Shown piece after piece: positions 37,142 to 45,155 of a DNA stretch of 64,000 nucleotides; within the stretch, counting starts at the first letter, position 1, and every line of letters starts with the position of its first letter. Under the pieces are notes generated by a model. It was given only the letters and a program-made list of their open reading frames with translations, had not been told where the DNA came from and did no database searches. The stretch spans positions 248,001 through 312,000 of the forward strand of contig CAVTBC010000004.1 of NCBI GenBank assembly GCA_963732865.1, read 5' to 3'. This stretch comes from JADLGL01 sp963732865 (GTDB taxonomy: Bacteria > Pseudomonadota > Alphaproteobacteria > Rhizobiales > Kaistiaceae). The position numbers and the translations under genes are program-made.

Positions 37142-38716
37142 ATGCGGATTGCCTTCTTCATGCGGAATGTTGGCTATCTGCGCAACTTCGAGTGGGTTAT
37201 CCGGCGGATGGCCGAAGAGGGTCATTCCATCCGGCTGCTTTTCGATCACGAAAAGCGGGCCGATGACCGCATGCAGCAGAGTTCGGACAAGGTGGCGCAG
37301 GACCATCTTGAGGTGCTGGTGCGCGACCATCCGAAGGTCGGCCATCGCCTGCTCAATGGCGTCTACACCAAGCCGAGAACAATCCTGTCGATCGCCGCGC
37401 GGCGCATTCGCCTGATCCAGGACTATGTGCGCTATCTCGATCCCGAATTCGTCAACGCCAAGCTGCTGCGCGACCGGGCCGGGCTGTTTCTGCGCCCCGG
37501 CGTTCGCCGCATCGTGAACCTGTTCGGACGATGGAGCGTGAGCCGGGCGATGATGGTCAGGTTCCTGTCGACGATGGACAACCTCATCCCGCCGCGATCC
37601 GATGTCATCGATCTGTTGAAACGGAAGGTGAAAGCCGAGCTGGTAATGGTCACGCCGCTGTTCGGCCACGGCTCGGCCCAGGTCGAATATTTCAAGGCCT
37701 GCACGGCGCTCGGCATCCGCTCATGTCTGCCGGTCGCGAGCTGGGACAACCTCACCAGCAAGGGCGTCGTGCAGTGCAAGCCGGAACGGATCCTGGTGTG
37801 GAACGAGGCGCAGCGGAAAGAAGCGATCGAGCTGCAGGGGATGCCCAAGGATAAGATCGTCGTCACCGGCGCGCATAGCTACGAGCATTGGTTCACCTGG
37901 AAGCCGTCGACCGACAAGGACGCCTTCCTGCAGCATGTCGGGCTCGATCCGGCGCGCGGCTACGTCCTGTTTCTCGGCTCGTCGCGCTTCATCGCCGCCG
38001 ATGAGGTGCCGGTGGTGTTGCGCTGGGCGAAGGCGCTGCGCGCGTCAACCAATCCGGAGATTGCCAATGTCGGCATCCTCATCCGGCCGCATCCGCAGAA
38101 TTACGGCGCCTGGATGGAGATCGACCTCGGCGAAATCGGCAACGCGGTTGTCTATCCACGCGGCGGCGCCAACCCGGTCAGCCGCGAGGCGAAGTCGGTC
38201 TATTTCGACACGATGTATCACTGCCGGGCGGTGGTCGGCGTCAACACCAGCGCCATGATCGAGGCGAGCATCCTGGGCAAGCCGGTGCATACGGTGCTGT
38301 TCGAGGAGACCGAGGGGACGCAGTCGGGGACGCTGCATTTCCATCATCTGTCGGATGAATCCGGCGGATTGCTGCGCGTGGCGCGCAATCTCGACGAACA
38401 TCTCGAATTGCTTGGCCGCTCGCTCGCCGATCCGACGGAGGACGAGAAGCGGAGCAAGGCCTTCGTTGAACGGTTCGTCTGGCCGAAGGAACTCAATGTC
38501 GACAGCATGGTCGGTTGCTTCGCCGATGCGGTCGAGGCGCAGCTGCGCGCGCCGCCGCCGCGGCGCGGCCGGCAATGGCTGCCGCTGGTCTGGGTGGGGC
38601 GCATCCTCGCCTCGCCGCTGCTGCTGATCTATTTGCCCGAATATCGGCGGCTTGAGGCGCGGCGGAAGGATCGGCGACAGCAGATTGAGGATGCGAAGGC
38701 GGCGCAGGCACAATGA
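37142..38716 (+). CDS. GT-B-like paralogue family, copy 1
   Basis: The 524 residues start at the ATG at 37142. It belongs to a four-member paralogous set in this window (with 38713, 43617 and 45152). The shared motifs run in order: 'IAFFMRNVGYLRNFEWVI' at the N-terminus, VASWDNLTSKG, ILVWNE.Q..EA, VVTGAHSYEHWF, FLGSS, ILIRPHPQNYGAW, 'VGVNTSAMIEASILGKPV' and GTLHFHHL. RPHP and NTSA...GKP are placed as in GT-B enzymes of the CDP-glycerol glycerophosphotransferase/Kdo-transferase kind, so it is probably a glycosyl- or glycerophosphotransferase. A hydrophobic segment near the C-terminus (SPLLLIYLPEYRRL) may bind the membrane. The stop overlaps copy 2 (ATGA). Confidence 0.8.
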   Translation: MRIAFFMRNVGYLRNFEWVIRRMAEEGHSIRLLFDHEKRADDRMQQSSDKVAQDHLEVLVRDHPKVGHRLLNGVYTKPRTILSIAARRIRLIQDYVRYLDPEFVNAKLLRDRAGLFLRPGVRRIVNLFGRWSVSRAMMVRFLSTMDNLIPPRSDVIDLLKRKVKAELVMVTPLFGHGSAQVEYFKACTALGIRSCLPVASWDNLTSKGVVQCKPERILVWNEAQRKEAIELQGMPKDKIVVTGAHSYEHWFTWKPSTDKDAFLQHVGLDPARGYVLFLGSSRFIAADEVPVVLRWAKALRASTNPEIANVGILIRPHPQNYGAWMEIDLGEIGNAVVYPRGGANPVSREAKSVYFDTMYHCRAVVGVNTSAMIEASILGKPVHTVLFEETEGTQSGTLHFHHLSDESGGLLRVARNLDEHLELLGRSLADPTEDEKRSKAFVERFVWPKELNVDSMVGCFADAVEAQLRAPPPRRGRQWLPLVWVGRILASPLLLIYLPEYRRLEARRKDRRQQIEDAKAAQAQ

Positions 38717-40158
38717 AGGTCCTGTTCCTGCTGCACTACCCCGGATATGTCCGCTATTTCGATTCAGTCTTCGCCGCCATTCTGGCGCGCGGCCACAGCC
38801 TGCATATCTCGTTCAACGGCAATTGGAAGCAGACCGAGGGATTGTCCGGCATCCCCGATCATCCGAATCTGACGGTCGATTTCGAAGACTTCCCGACGCG
38901 GTGGAATGACCGCGGTCTGGCCAAGCAGATCCGCGGGACAACGGATTATATCCGCTATCTCGACAAGCGCTTCAAAGACACGCCGCTATTGCGGACGCGA
39001 ACCGAAGGAGCTTTGCCGCCGTCGATGCGGTTTCTGACCCACAGCCCGTCGCTGCCGACGCCGATCGTCAAGGCTGCGAGGCGAACCCTGGTGCGGCTTG
39101 AGAAATGGATGATCCCGAGCGCCAAGGACATTGAGGAATATATCGCCGACATCGGGCCTGACATCCTCGTCGTGTCGCCGCTGGTCAACGTTCGGTCGTG
39201 GCAGACCGATGCGATCAAGTCGGCGAAGGCGCTCAAGATTCCGACCGCAGTGTGCATCGCCAGCTGGGATCATTTGACGACAAAGGGGCTGATCCGCATA
39301 CGGCCGGACAAGGTCTTCGTGTGGAACGAGATCCAGAAGAAGGAAGCCTGGGAGCTGCACGACATTCGCGGCTCGAAGGTGGTCGTTACCGGCGCCCAGC
39401 CCTTCGACAAATGGTTCGACCGCAAGCCATCGACCAGTCGCGAGGCCTTCCTCGCGAAGGTCGGCTTGCCGCCGGACCGTCCTTTCGTTCTCTTCGTCGG
39501 CTCGACAAGCTCGATCAGCCAGCCGCAGTTGGAGGTCGATTTCGTGCGCCGCTGGATCGGCCGGCTGCGGGCCAGCAACGGTCCGCTCAAGGAGGTCGCG
39601 GTTCTGGTGCGGCCGCACCCGTTCAACAATGAATTGTGGAAAGACACCGAGATCGACGACGCATTGACCACGGTCTATCCGCGCGCCGGCGCCAACCCGG
39701 TGGACGAGAGCGACCGCGCCGACTATTTCGATTCGATCTTCCACAGCGAGGCCGTGCTCGGCATCAATACCAGCGCCATGGTGGAGGCGACAATTCTGGG
39801 CAAGCCGGTGCTCAGCATTCTCGATTCCGAATTCGAATCGACGCAGGAGGGAACAATCCATTTCCAGTATCTGTTGCCGAAAAATGGCGGCTTTCTCGAA
39901 GTCGCCCGCACAATTGACGAGCATGTGCAACAGCTTGAGAAGGTCATCGCCGACCCCGCTCCCTACCAACGGCGCGTGACGGCTTTTGTCGACCGGTTCG
40001 TGCGGCCTTTGGGACGCGATGAAAACGCTACGGAACGGCTGGTGAGCGAATTGGAGATGTTGGCAGGCACATCACAAGGCGGCCGCCAGCTCGCGCCCGG
40101 TGATAGCCGGCCGCACGGCGAGGGTACGCAAAGCGTCGCCCGAGCGATGGATGGCTGA
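38713..40158 (+). CDS. GT-B-like paralogue family, copy 2
   Basis: The 481 residues start at the ATG overlapping the stop of copy 1. The family motifs are 'VLFLLHYPGYVRYFDSVF', 'LVVSPLVNVRSWQTDAIK', IASWDHLTTKG, VFVWNEIQKKEAWELH, VVTGAQPFDKWF, VLVRPHPFNNELW, 'LGINTSAMVEATILGKPV' and GTIHFQYL. It lacks the C-terminal hydrophobic tail of copy 1. Sequence divergence is considerable outside the motifs, so the copies probably differ in donor or acceptor. It directly precedes the ABC exporter genes. Confidence 0.8.
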   Translation: MKVLFLLHYPGYVRYFDSVFAAILARGHSLHISFNGNWKQTEGLSGIPDHPNLTVDFEDFPTRWNDRGLAKQIRGTTDYIRYLDKRFKDTPLLRTRTEGALPPSMRFLTHSPSLPTPIVKAARRTLVRLEKWMIPSAKDIEEYIADIGPDILVVSPLVNVRSWQTDAIKSAKALKIPTAVCIASWDHLTTKGLIRIRPDKVFVWNEIQKKEAWELHDIRGSKVVVTGAQPFDKWFDRKPSTSREAFLAKVGLPPDRPFVLFVGSTSSISQPQLEVDFVRRWIGRLRASNGPLKEVAVLVRPHPFNNELWKDTEIDDALTTVYPRAGANPVDESDRADYFDSIFHSEAVLGINTSAMVEATILGKPVLSILDSEFESTQEGTIHFQYLLPKNGGFLEVARTIDEHVQQLEKVIADPAPYQRRVTAFVDRFVRPLGRDENATERLVSELEMLAGTSQGGRQLAPGDSRPHGEGTQSVARAMDG

Positions 40159-40177
40159 CCGTTGAGGAACGACAGCA

Positions 40178-41515
40178 TTGGCAGTGGCGCGACGGCGCTG
40201 GGTGAGGCTCGGCCAGCGCATCATGCCTGGCGCGCGTGGCGGCCCGGCGCGAGCGCAATCAAACAAACGCATCGATTTTGAGACAACCGGCTCCATGTTT
40301 GCGATCCGCGCCCAGGGCCTGACACGAGCTCCGCTCGGTCGTCTGCCGAGGCCGAGATCCGGCGGGTCGACGCTGAGCAATATCGGCGGGGCGATGATGT
40401 CCATCTTGCGCGGAGGGGCTGGCGCCGACGCGCAGGCGCAGGGGCGCACATCCTTGCTTGAGGACGTCTCGTTTGAAATCGAGCAAGGCACGATCGTCGC
40501 TTTCCCGGGGCAGGATCTGAAGGCGATCGAGGCGATGATGCGGATCATGAGCGCGTCCCTCGCGCCGTCAGGCGGCCAGGTCGAGATCAACGGTTCGATC
40601 AAGGGGCTTCTGTCGGTCGGCGAGAATCTCGATTCGGAGGCGACCGCCCGTGAAAGCGTGCTGCGGGAGCGCTCCTTCCTGAATGTCAGGGAAGACGAAG
40701 AGGGCGAGTCCTTCCTTGCCGAAGTCCTGGAATTCGCCGGGATGAAGGATTTCGAGGACGTCATGGTCCGTCGTTACTCGACGGGCATGAGCTTGCGGCT
40801 TGGCCTGGCCATGGTGCTGGTGGCCCGGCCCGACATCGTCGTGATTGGCGACATCATGGGCGTGGGCGACCTCGATTTTCACCAGCGCTGCAAGGAACGG
40901 ATCAGAAAGATGGCCGATGAGGGGACGACCTTCCTCCTCGCCGGCCCAGCCTTCGCCGTCAACGATCTCGCTGATCGGGTCATTTTCCTGGAGCGCGGGC
41001 GGATCACGCGTGATGCGCTTGCGGGGGAGGAAGAGGAGCAGGACGACAGTGGGCCGGTAACGCACAATTGGCATGTCACCCAGGAACAGATGTCCAGCAC
41101 GGCGGTGAACCTTGCCAGCGTCGACGTCCTCGCGCCGACGCCGCGGCGACCCGCTACGGTCATTCAGCTAAAATGGCGGATCAAGCGCGGCCCAATCGAG
41201 ATGTGGCCGATCGTGGACTTCCTGCAGGACCATATGGTGATCTTTCGCACCATAGCGCCGCAGCCCATCAAGGCGGAGGGACCGAGCTGGGTGAAGACAA
41301 GTGTAAGGCTACCGGAACATTTTCTCGCCGCGGTGCCCTATCACGTTAGAATTGTTTGTGATTCTTCGTATGGTGGGCGAAAGCGGAAGATGCGGGTTCC
41401 TCATGCGATCGAGCTCGTGCCGACGAAGCCTCTGTCCACCGGGAAGGGCCATTTGGTGCCTTATCTGAAACCGCATTTCGATTGGGAAATCGAACCGGTG
41501 GGGGAGGCGGAATGA
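40178..41515 (+). CDS. Degenerate Wzt-like ABC ATPase (polysaccharide exporter subunit)
   Basis: The 445 residues are counted from the TTG at 40178 (GAGGA about 10 bp upstream; start uncertain). It has the two-part Wzt shape: an ABC domain to about residue 280 and a C-terminal carbohydrate-binding-like beta domain. The ATPase is altered at nearly every catalytic site. Where Walker A should be (about 108-118) it reads AFPGQDLKAIEAM, without GxxGxGKS. Walker B Asp is Gly and the catalytic Glu is Asp (VVIGDIMGVGD). The switch His is Gly (LLAGPAF). The signature YSTGMSLRL (200-208) is well kept. It overlaps the next, canonical Wzt gene (ATGA), suggesting a heterodimer. Confidence 0.85.
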   Translation: MAVARRRWVRLGQRIMPGARGGPARAQSNKRIDFETTGSMFAIRAQGLTRAPLGRLPRPRSGGSTLSNIGGAMMSILRGGAGADAQAQGRTSLLEDVSFEIEQGTIVAFPGQDLKAIEAMMRIMSASLAPSGGQVEINGSIKGLLSVGENLDSEATARESVLRERSFLNVREDEEGESFLAEVLEFAGMKDFEDVMVRRYSTGMSLRLGLAMVLVARPDIVVIGDIMGVGDLDFHQRCKERIRKMADEGTTFLLAGPAFAVNDLADRVIFLERGRITRDALAGEEEEQDDSGPVTHNWHVTQEQMSSTAVNLASVDVLAPTPRRPATVIQLKWRIKRGPIEMWPIVDFLQDHMVIFRTIAPQPIKAEGPSWVKTSVRLPEHFLAAVPYHVRIVCDSSYGGRKRKMRVPHAIELVPTKPLSTGKGHLVPYLKPHFDWEIEPVGEAE

Positions 41516-42786
41516 CCGATGCAGCCATCAGGGTTTCGGTCAGCAAGCTCAGCAAGGTCTTCGACCTGCAGAAGCGACGCCGGGGCCGCACCGGCGTCAG
41601 CTCGACCGAAGTGATGGCGCTGGCGATGCTCGGCCGATCGGTGCTCGGGCGCGGCGTCAAGGAGGCCCGCCGCTTCTACGCCCTGCGGGACATCAATCTC
41701 AAAGTGCGCGCCGGCGAGATCATGGGCATTATCGGCCGCAATGGCGCCGGCAAGAGCACGATGCTCAAGGTGCTGGCGCGCGTGATCGACCCGAGTTACG
41801 GCTCGATCAGGCTCGACGGAAAGGTGGCCTCGCTGCTGGAACTCGGCGCCGGCTTCACGGGCGATCTCACCGTCGCGGAAAATATCGCGCTACATGTGGC
41901 GCTGTCCGGCGGCAAGCATGATCCTGATCTCGAGCAGCGTATCCTGGAACTGGCGGAGCTCACCGAGTATCGCGACACCGATCTTGACGATTGTCCCGGC
42001 GGCGCTGCGGCGCGGCTGTCCTTCGCGACGCTGATCAGCATCAGTTCCGATATCGTTCTCGCCGACGAGATGTTGGCCGTCGGCGACACGCGCTTCAAGG
42101 AATTGGTTCTGACCCGGATCGAGTCGGTGCGCGCGGAAGGCGGCTGCGTACTCTTCGTGTCGCATGATCTGCGGGCGATCGCGCAAATTTGCGATCGTGT
42201 GATGTGGATCGATCGCGGGCAAGTTCGCATGGTCGGTGACGTTCGGCGCGTCATCCGGGCCTATGAGGCCGAGTTGAAAGCGAAGACGTCGGCGCTGGAT
42301 GCCGGCTCCGGCGATGCGGGCAAGATCATCGACCTGCGCCTTGCCGATGCGGACGGGCATCAGGTTGGTTCGCTCCGCCTTGATCGCGCCGCGTATATTG
42401 AATGCATCCTTCAGCATCTGCACCCGAAGGTTCCGCTCACGCTCACCTTCGATGTGATGCAGGGCCGAAGGCAGCTTGTGTTCTCGGCGTCGCAGACGAT
42501 CGAGACGGGGGCGGGCGTTCCTCGCGCATTGCGTGCTCGCCTCAAAATACCCGCGCATTTCCTCAATCAGGCGCATTATGAACTCAGCGCCCGTTTGCAC
42601 TGGACGCCGGAAAATGATGCGCGCAAGGAAGTTGTGATGAAGGTGGGCTTCGCCACCGCCGACAGCGCCGCCGAGAAGTCGGTGTGGGGCACGTGGGGAG
42701 GGCGGCGCGTCGGGGTCATCGCGCCAAAGCTCAATTGGCGAATCTCCGTCGAACGTGACCAGCCAATTCAAACCGAGCAGACATGA
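41512..42786 (+). CDS. wzt: Wzt-type O-antigen ABC exporter ATPase
   Basis: The 424 residues start at the ATG at 41512 after GGGGAGGCGG. The ABC domain has Walker A GRNGAGKST, a Q-loop region 'LLELGAGFTGDLTVAENI', Walker B VLADEMLAVGD with the catalytic Glu, and the switch His in VSHDLRAI. The signature is weak: CPGGAAARLS in place of the usual YSSGMxxRL. Residues from about 290 form the Wzt C-terminal carbohydrate-binding-like domain that recognises the glycan's end. It drives export of undecaprenyl-linked polysaccharide across the inner membrane with Wzm (next gene, ATGA overlap). Confidence 0.92.
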   Translation: MTDAAIRVSVSKLSKVFDLQKRRRGRTGVSSTEVMALAMLGRSVLGRGVKEARRFYALRDINLKVRAGEIMGIIGRNGAGKSTMLKVLARVIDPSYGSIRLDGKVASLLELGAGFTGDLTVAENIALHVALSGGKHDPDLEQRILELAELTEYRDTDLDDCPGGAAARLSFATLISISSDIVLADEMLAVGDTRFKELVLTRIESVRAEGGCVLFVSHDLRAIAQICDRVMWIDRGQVRMVGDVRRVIRAYEAELKAKTSALDAGSGDAGKIIDLRLADADGHQVGSLRLDRAAYIECILQHLHPKVPLTLTFDVMQGRRQLVFSASQTIETGAGVPRALRARLKIPAHFLNQAHYELSARLHWTPENDARKEVVMKVGFATADSAAEKSVWGTWGGRRVGVIAPKLNWRISVERDQPIQTEQT

Positions 42787-43631
42787 GCGAAGAAATCACG
42801 GTCATCCAGGCACGGACCGCGACCCTTCGCGGACGGGCAAAGGCAGCCTGGCAGTACCGGCGCTACTATCCGATCCTGCTGCGCGAAATCACAATGCGCA
42901 GGTTCCGCAACACGGTCCTCGGCGTCTGGTGGCTGTTCCTCCGGCCGATGATCCCGGTTGTCATCGCCATCACGACTTTCACCTATTTCGTGCAGGTCGA
43001 CACCGGCGAAGTACCCTATGGCATCTTCTTCCTGGCCGGGTTCATTCCCTGGAATCTGTTGCATTCCAGCGTGCAATTCATGTCGCGCACGATGATGTGG
43101 TCGCGGGCCATCATGAAGAAGATGTATCTGCCGAAACTATTGATTCCGGCGGCTTCCGTAGGGCCGCCGCTGGTTGAGCTTGGCATCACCATCGTCGCGC
43201 TTATCGGCGTCATCATTTTCTACTCGGTCACCCAGGGTCACAGCTACTTCAACCTGTCATGGGGCGCCCTGCTGATCCCGGTGTGCCTGTTCCTGGCGCT
43301 TGTCCTCGCCTTGTCGATCGGCATGGTCATTTCCGTAGTTGCCCTGCTGATGCGCGACATCATCTTCTCGGTGAACTACGTCATGCAGATGCTGATGTTC
43401 GTGACGCCGGTGATCTACCCGGTGTCGAGTTTGCCGCCGAACGTGCAATGGGTGTTCATCGTCTTCAACCCGATGACCGGCGTGATAGAGACGATGCGCT
43501 GGGCGGTTACGGGGTCGGGGGCCTTCGAGCCGCTCTGGCTTCTGATCAGCATCCTCGAGATTGCGCTGATCTCCTTTCTTTGCCTGACCTTCTTTGCCCG
43601 GGCCGAATCCTATCTTTCAGACATCGTCTGA
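42783..43631 (+). CDS. wzm: Wzm-type O-antigen ABC exporter permease
   Basis: This 282-residue ABC2-type permease has about six transmembrane helices and an amphipathic N-terminal stretch ('YRRYYPILLREITMRRFRNT'). Typical Wzm features are GVWWLFLRPM, GFIPWNLL, KKMYLPKLLIP, 'LLMRDIIFSVNYVMQMLMF' and 'TPVIYPVSSLP'. It forms the channel for lipid-linked polysaccharide with the ATPases encoded just upstream. The last 15 bp overlap the convergent gene on the other strand. Confidence 0.95.
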   Translation: MSEEITVIQARTATLRGRAKAAWQYRRYYPILLREITMRRFRNTVLGVWWLFLRPMIPVVIAITTFTYFVQVDTGEVPYGIFFLAGFIPWNLLHSSVQFMSRTMMWSRAIMKKMYLPKLLIPAASVGPPLVELGITIVALIGVIIFYSVTQGHSYFNLSWGALLIPVCLFLALVLALSIGMVISVVALLMRDIIFSVNYVMQMLMFVTPVIYPVSSLPPNVQWVFIVFNPMTGVIETMRWAVTGSGAFEPLWLLISILEIALISFLCLTFFARAESYLSDIV

Positions 43632-45155
43632 GCGGGCGGCGCGTCTCGACGGGAAGGCCGCAATCGCGCGAAGAGCGCTTCGGATGAAGAGCGCCGTTTC
43701 GTAGGCCGCCTGGCCAATGATGGCGAGCGTATCAACGGCGAAGGCGGGGACGGAGGGAGGCGGCGCTGCCGGGGTCAGGCGCAACGCTTCTTCGATGGCG
43801 GCGACGAAGATCGGGGTTGCGGCCTCATTCAAACCGTGCGGCCGGATGAAATCCGCAACGAAGGCAGCGGCGCCGCCGCGGCCGAAAGCGTCGTTCCGCA
43901 GGGCCTGAGACAGCTGGGTGAAATGGGAGTCGAGATCCGGCGCCTCGTGCAGAATGCGCGCCGTCAGATAGCGATAGTGCAGCGTCTCCTGCTGGCCGGC
44001 GCGGTGTTCGCTGGCGGTCACGGTAAAGCATGGCTTGCCGAGGATCGCCGCTTCCACCAGGGCGCTGGTGTTGAGGCCGACCAGAAGTGCGGCGTGGAAC
44101 AGCGCATCGTAATAGTCCGCCCGGCTCTCTTCTGTGACCGGCAGGCCGCCATGCCGCGGTGCGACCGTCACCTGTCCGAGCCCGGCGAGGTCCAAGGCTG
44201 CATAGCCGGAATGGTTCATCGGATGCGGCCGGATGAGGACATTGGCGCCTGCGAGCGACGGATCGGGCGACGCCCGCAACGCGGCCAGCCAGCCGCGAAC
44301 GAAGGCCGGCTCGTTCGCGGCGATTGCGCTGGAGGAACCGACATAGAGAATGATCGGGAGAGCCGGGTCGAAATGCAGCGAGCGGCAGAAGGCTTCGCGG
44401 TCGCGGCTGGGCTTCCGCTGGAACCAGTCGTCATAGAGCTGGGCGCCGGTGATGACGATCGTCTGGTCATCGATGCCGTGCAGCTCGATTGCCTCGCGGC
44501 GTTGCGTCTCGTTCCACACCAGAACGCGGTCGGTCGCGATCTGGACACGCGATTTGTTGGTGAGGTTGTCCCAACTCGCCACGGCCAGCACGGTGGGGAT
44601 GCCAAGCACCTTCGCGGCGCGAACCCAGTCGATCTGATCGCTGCGGAAATCGACCAGCGGCGAGACGACAAGCAGGTCGGGCGCGATCCCCCTCAAGGTA
44701 TCGGAAATTGCTTGATCGGCAGGAAGCGAAGCGTCCCAGGCCGCGAGGCGGCGGTCAGCCAAGCGGTTGCGCGTGGGATCGGCGTAGACATCGCGGTCGT
44801 AGATGAGCCGCGCCATCGGCGTCGCCTTGGCGATGGCGCGGCGGCGCAGCGAAGCGGCAGCTGCGAAATCGGCGGTGCGGTAGCGCAGCACGTCGCGCGC
44901 GGTGTGGATCTCGTCGGCGAGGCGGCGGCGGAAATCGCGCCGGCCGTGCGAGTCGCCGAAGGACAGCGTCGCCGGATAGGCGGCCGTCAGACTTGCGATT
45001 TGCCGCGCCAATTCCGCCGGAAGATGTTTTGCCGCGTCGGTGAGGATGACGAGACGATGGCCACGATCGAGCAGGGCGCGGATGGGCGCCTCGAAATTGC
45101 GCAGATAGTAAGCGTTGCGCAACAGGAAGAGGATGGTCTTGGGCGCGTCATTCAT
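43617..45155 (-). CDS. GT-B-like paralogue family, copy 3
   Basis: The 512 residues start at the ATG at 45155, which overlaps the stop of copy 4 (ATGA); the frame's extension to 45578 is inside copy 4 and not real. Family motifs are 'ILFLLRNAYYLRNFEAPI', 'LLVVSPLVDFRSDQIDWV', VASWDNLTNKS, VLVWNETQRREAIELH, VITGAQLYDDWF, ILYVGSSSAIAANEPAF, VLIRPHPMNHSGY, 'VGLNTSALVEAAILGKPC' and TLHYRYL. It is closest in layout to copy 1, including a C-terminal hydrophobic helix. Function is probably glycosyl transfer in O-antigen assembly. Confidence 0.8.
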   Translation of the reverse strand: MNDAPKTILFLLRNAYYLRNFEAPIRALLDRGHRLVILTDAAKHLPAELARQIASLTAAYPATLSFGDSHGRRDFRRRLADEIHTARDVLRYRTADFAAAASLRRRAIAKATPMARLIYDRDVYADPTRNRLADRRLAAWDASLPADQAISDTLRGIAPDLLVVSPLVDFRSDQIDWVRAAKVLGIPTVLAVASWDNLTNKSRVQIATDRVLVWNETQRREAIELHGIDDQTIVITGAQLYDDWFQRKPSRDREAFCRSLHFDPALPIILYVGSSSAIAANEPAFVRGWLAALRASPDPSLAGANVLIRPHPMNHSGYAALDLAGLGQVTVAPRHGGLPVTEESRADYYDALFHAALLVGLNTSALVEAAILGKPCFTVTASEHRAGQQETLHYRYLTARILHEAPDLDSHFTQLSQALRNDAFGRGGAAAFVADFIRPHGLNEAATPIFVAAIEEALRLTPAAPPPSVPAFAVDTLAIIGQAAYETALFIRSALRAIAAFPSRRAARSDDV

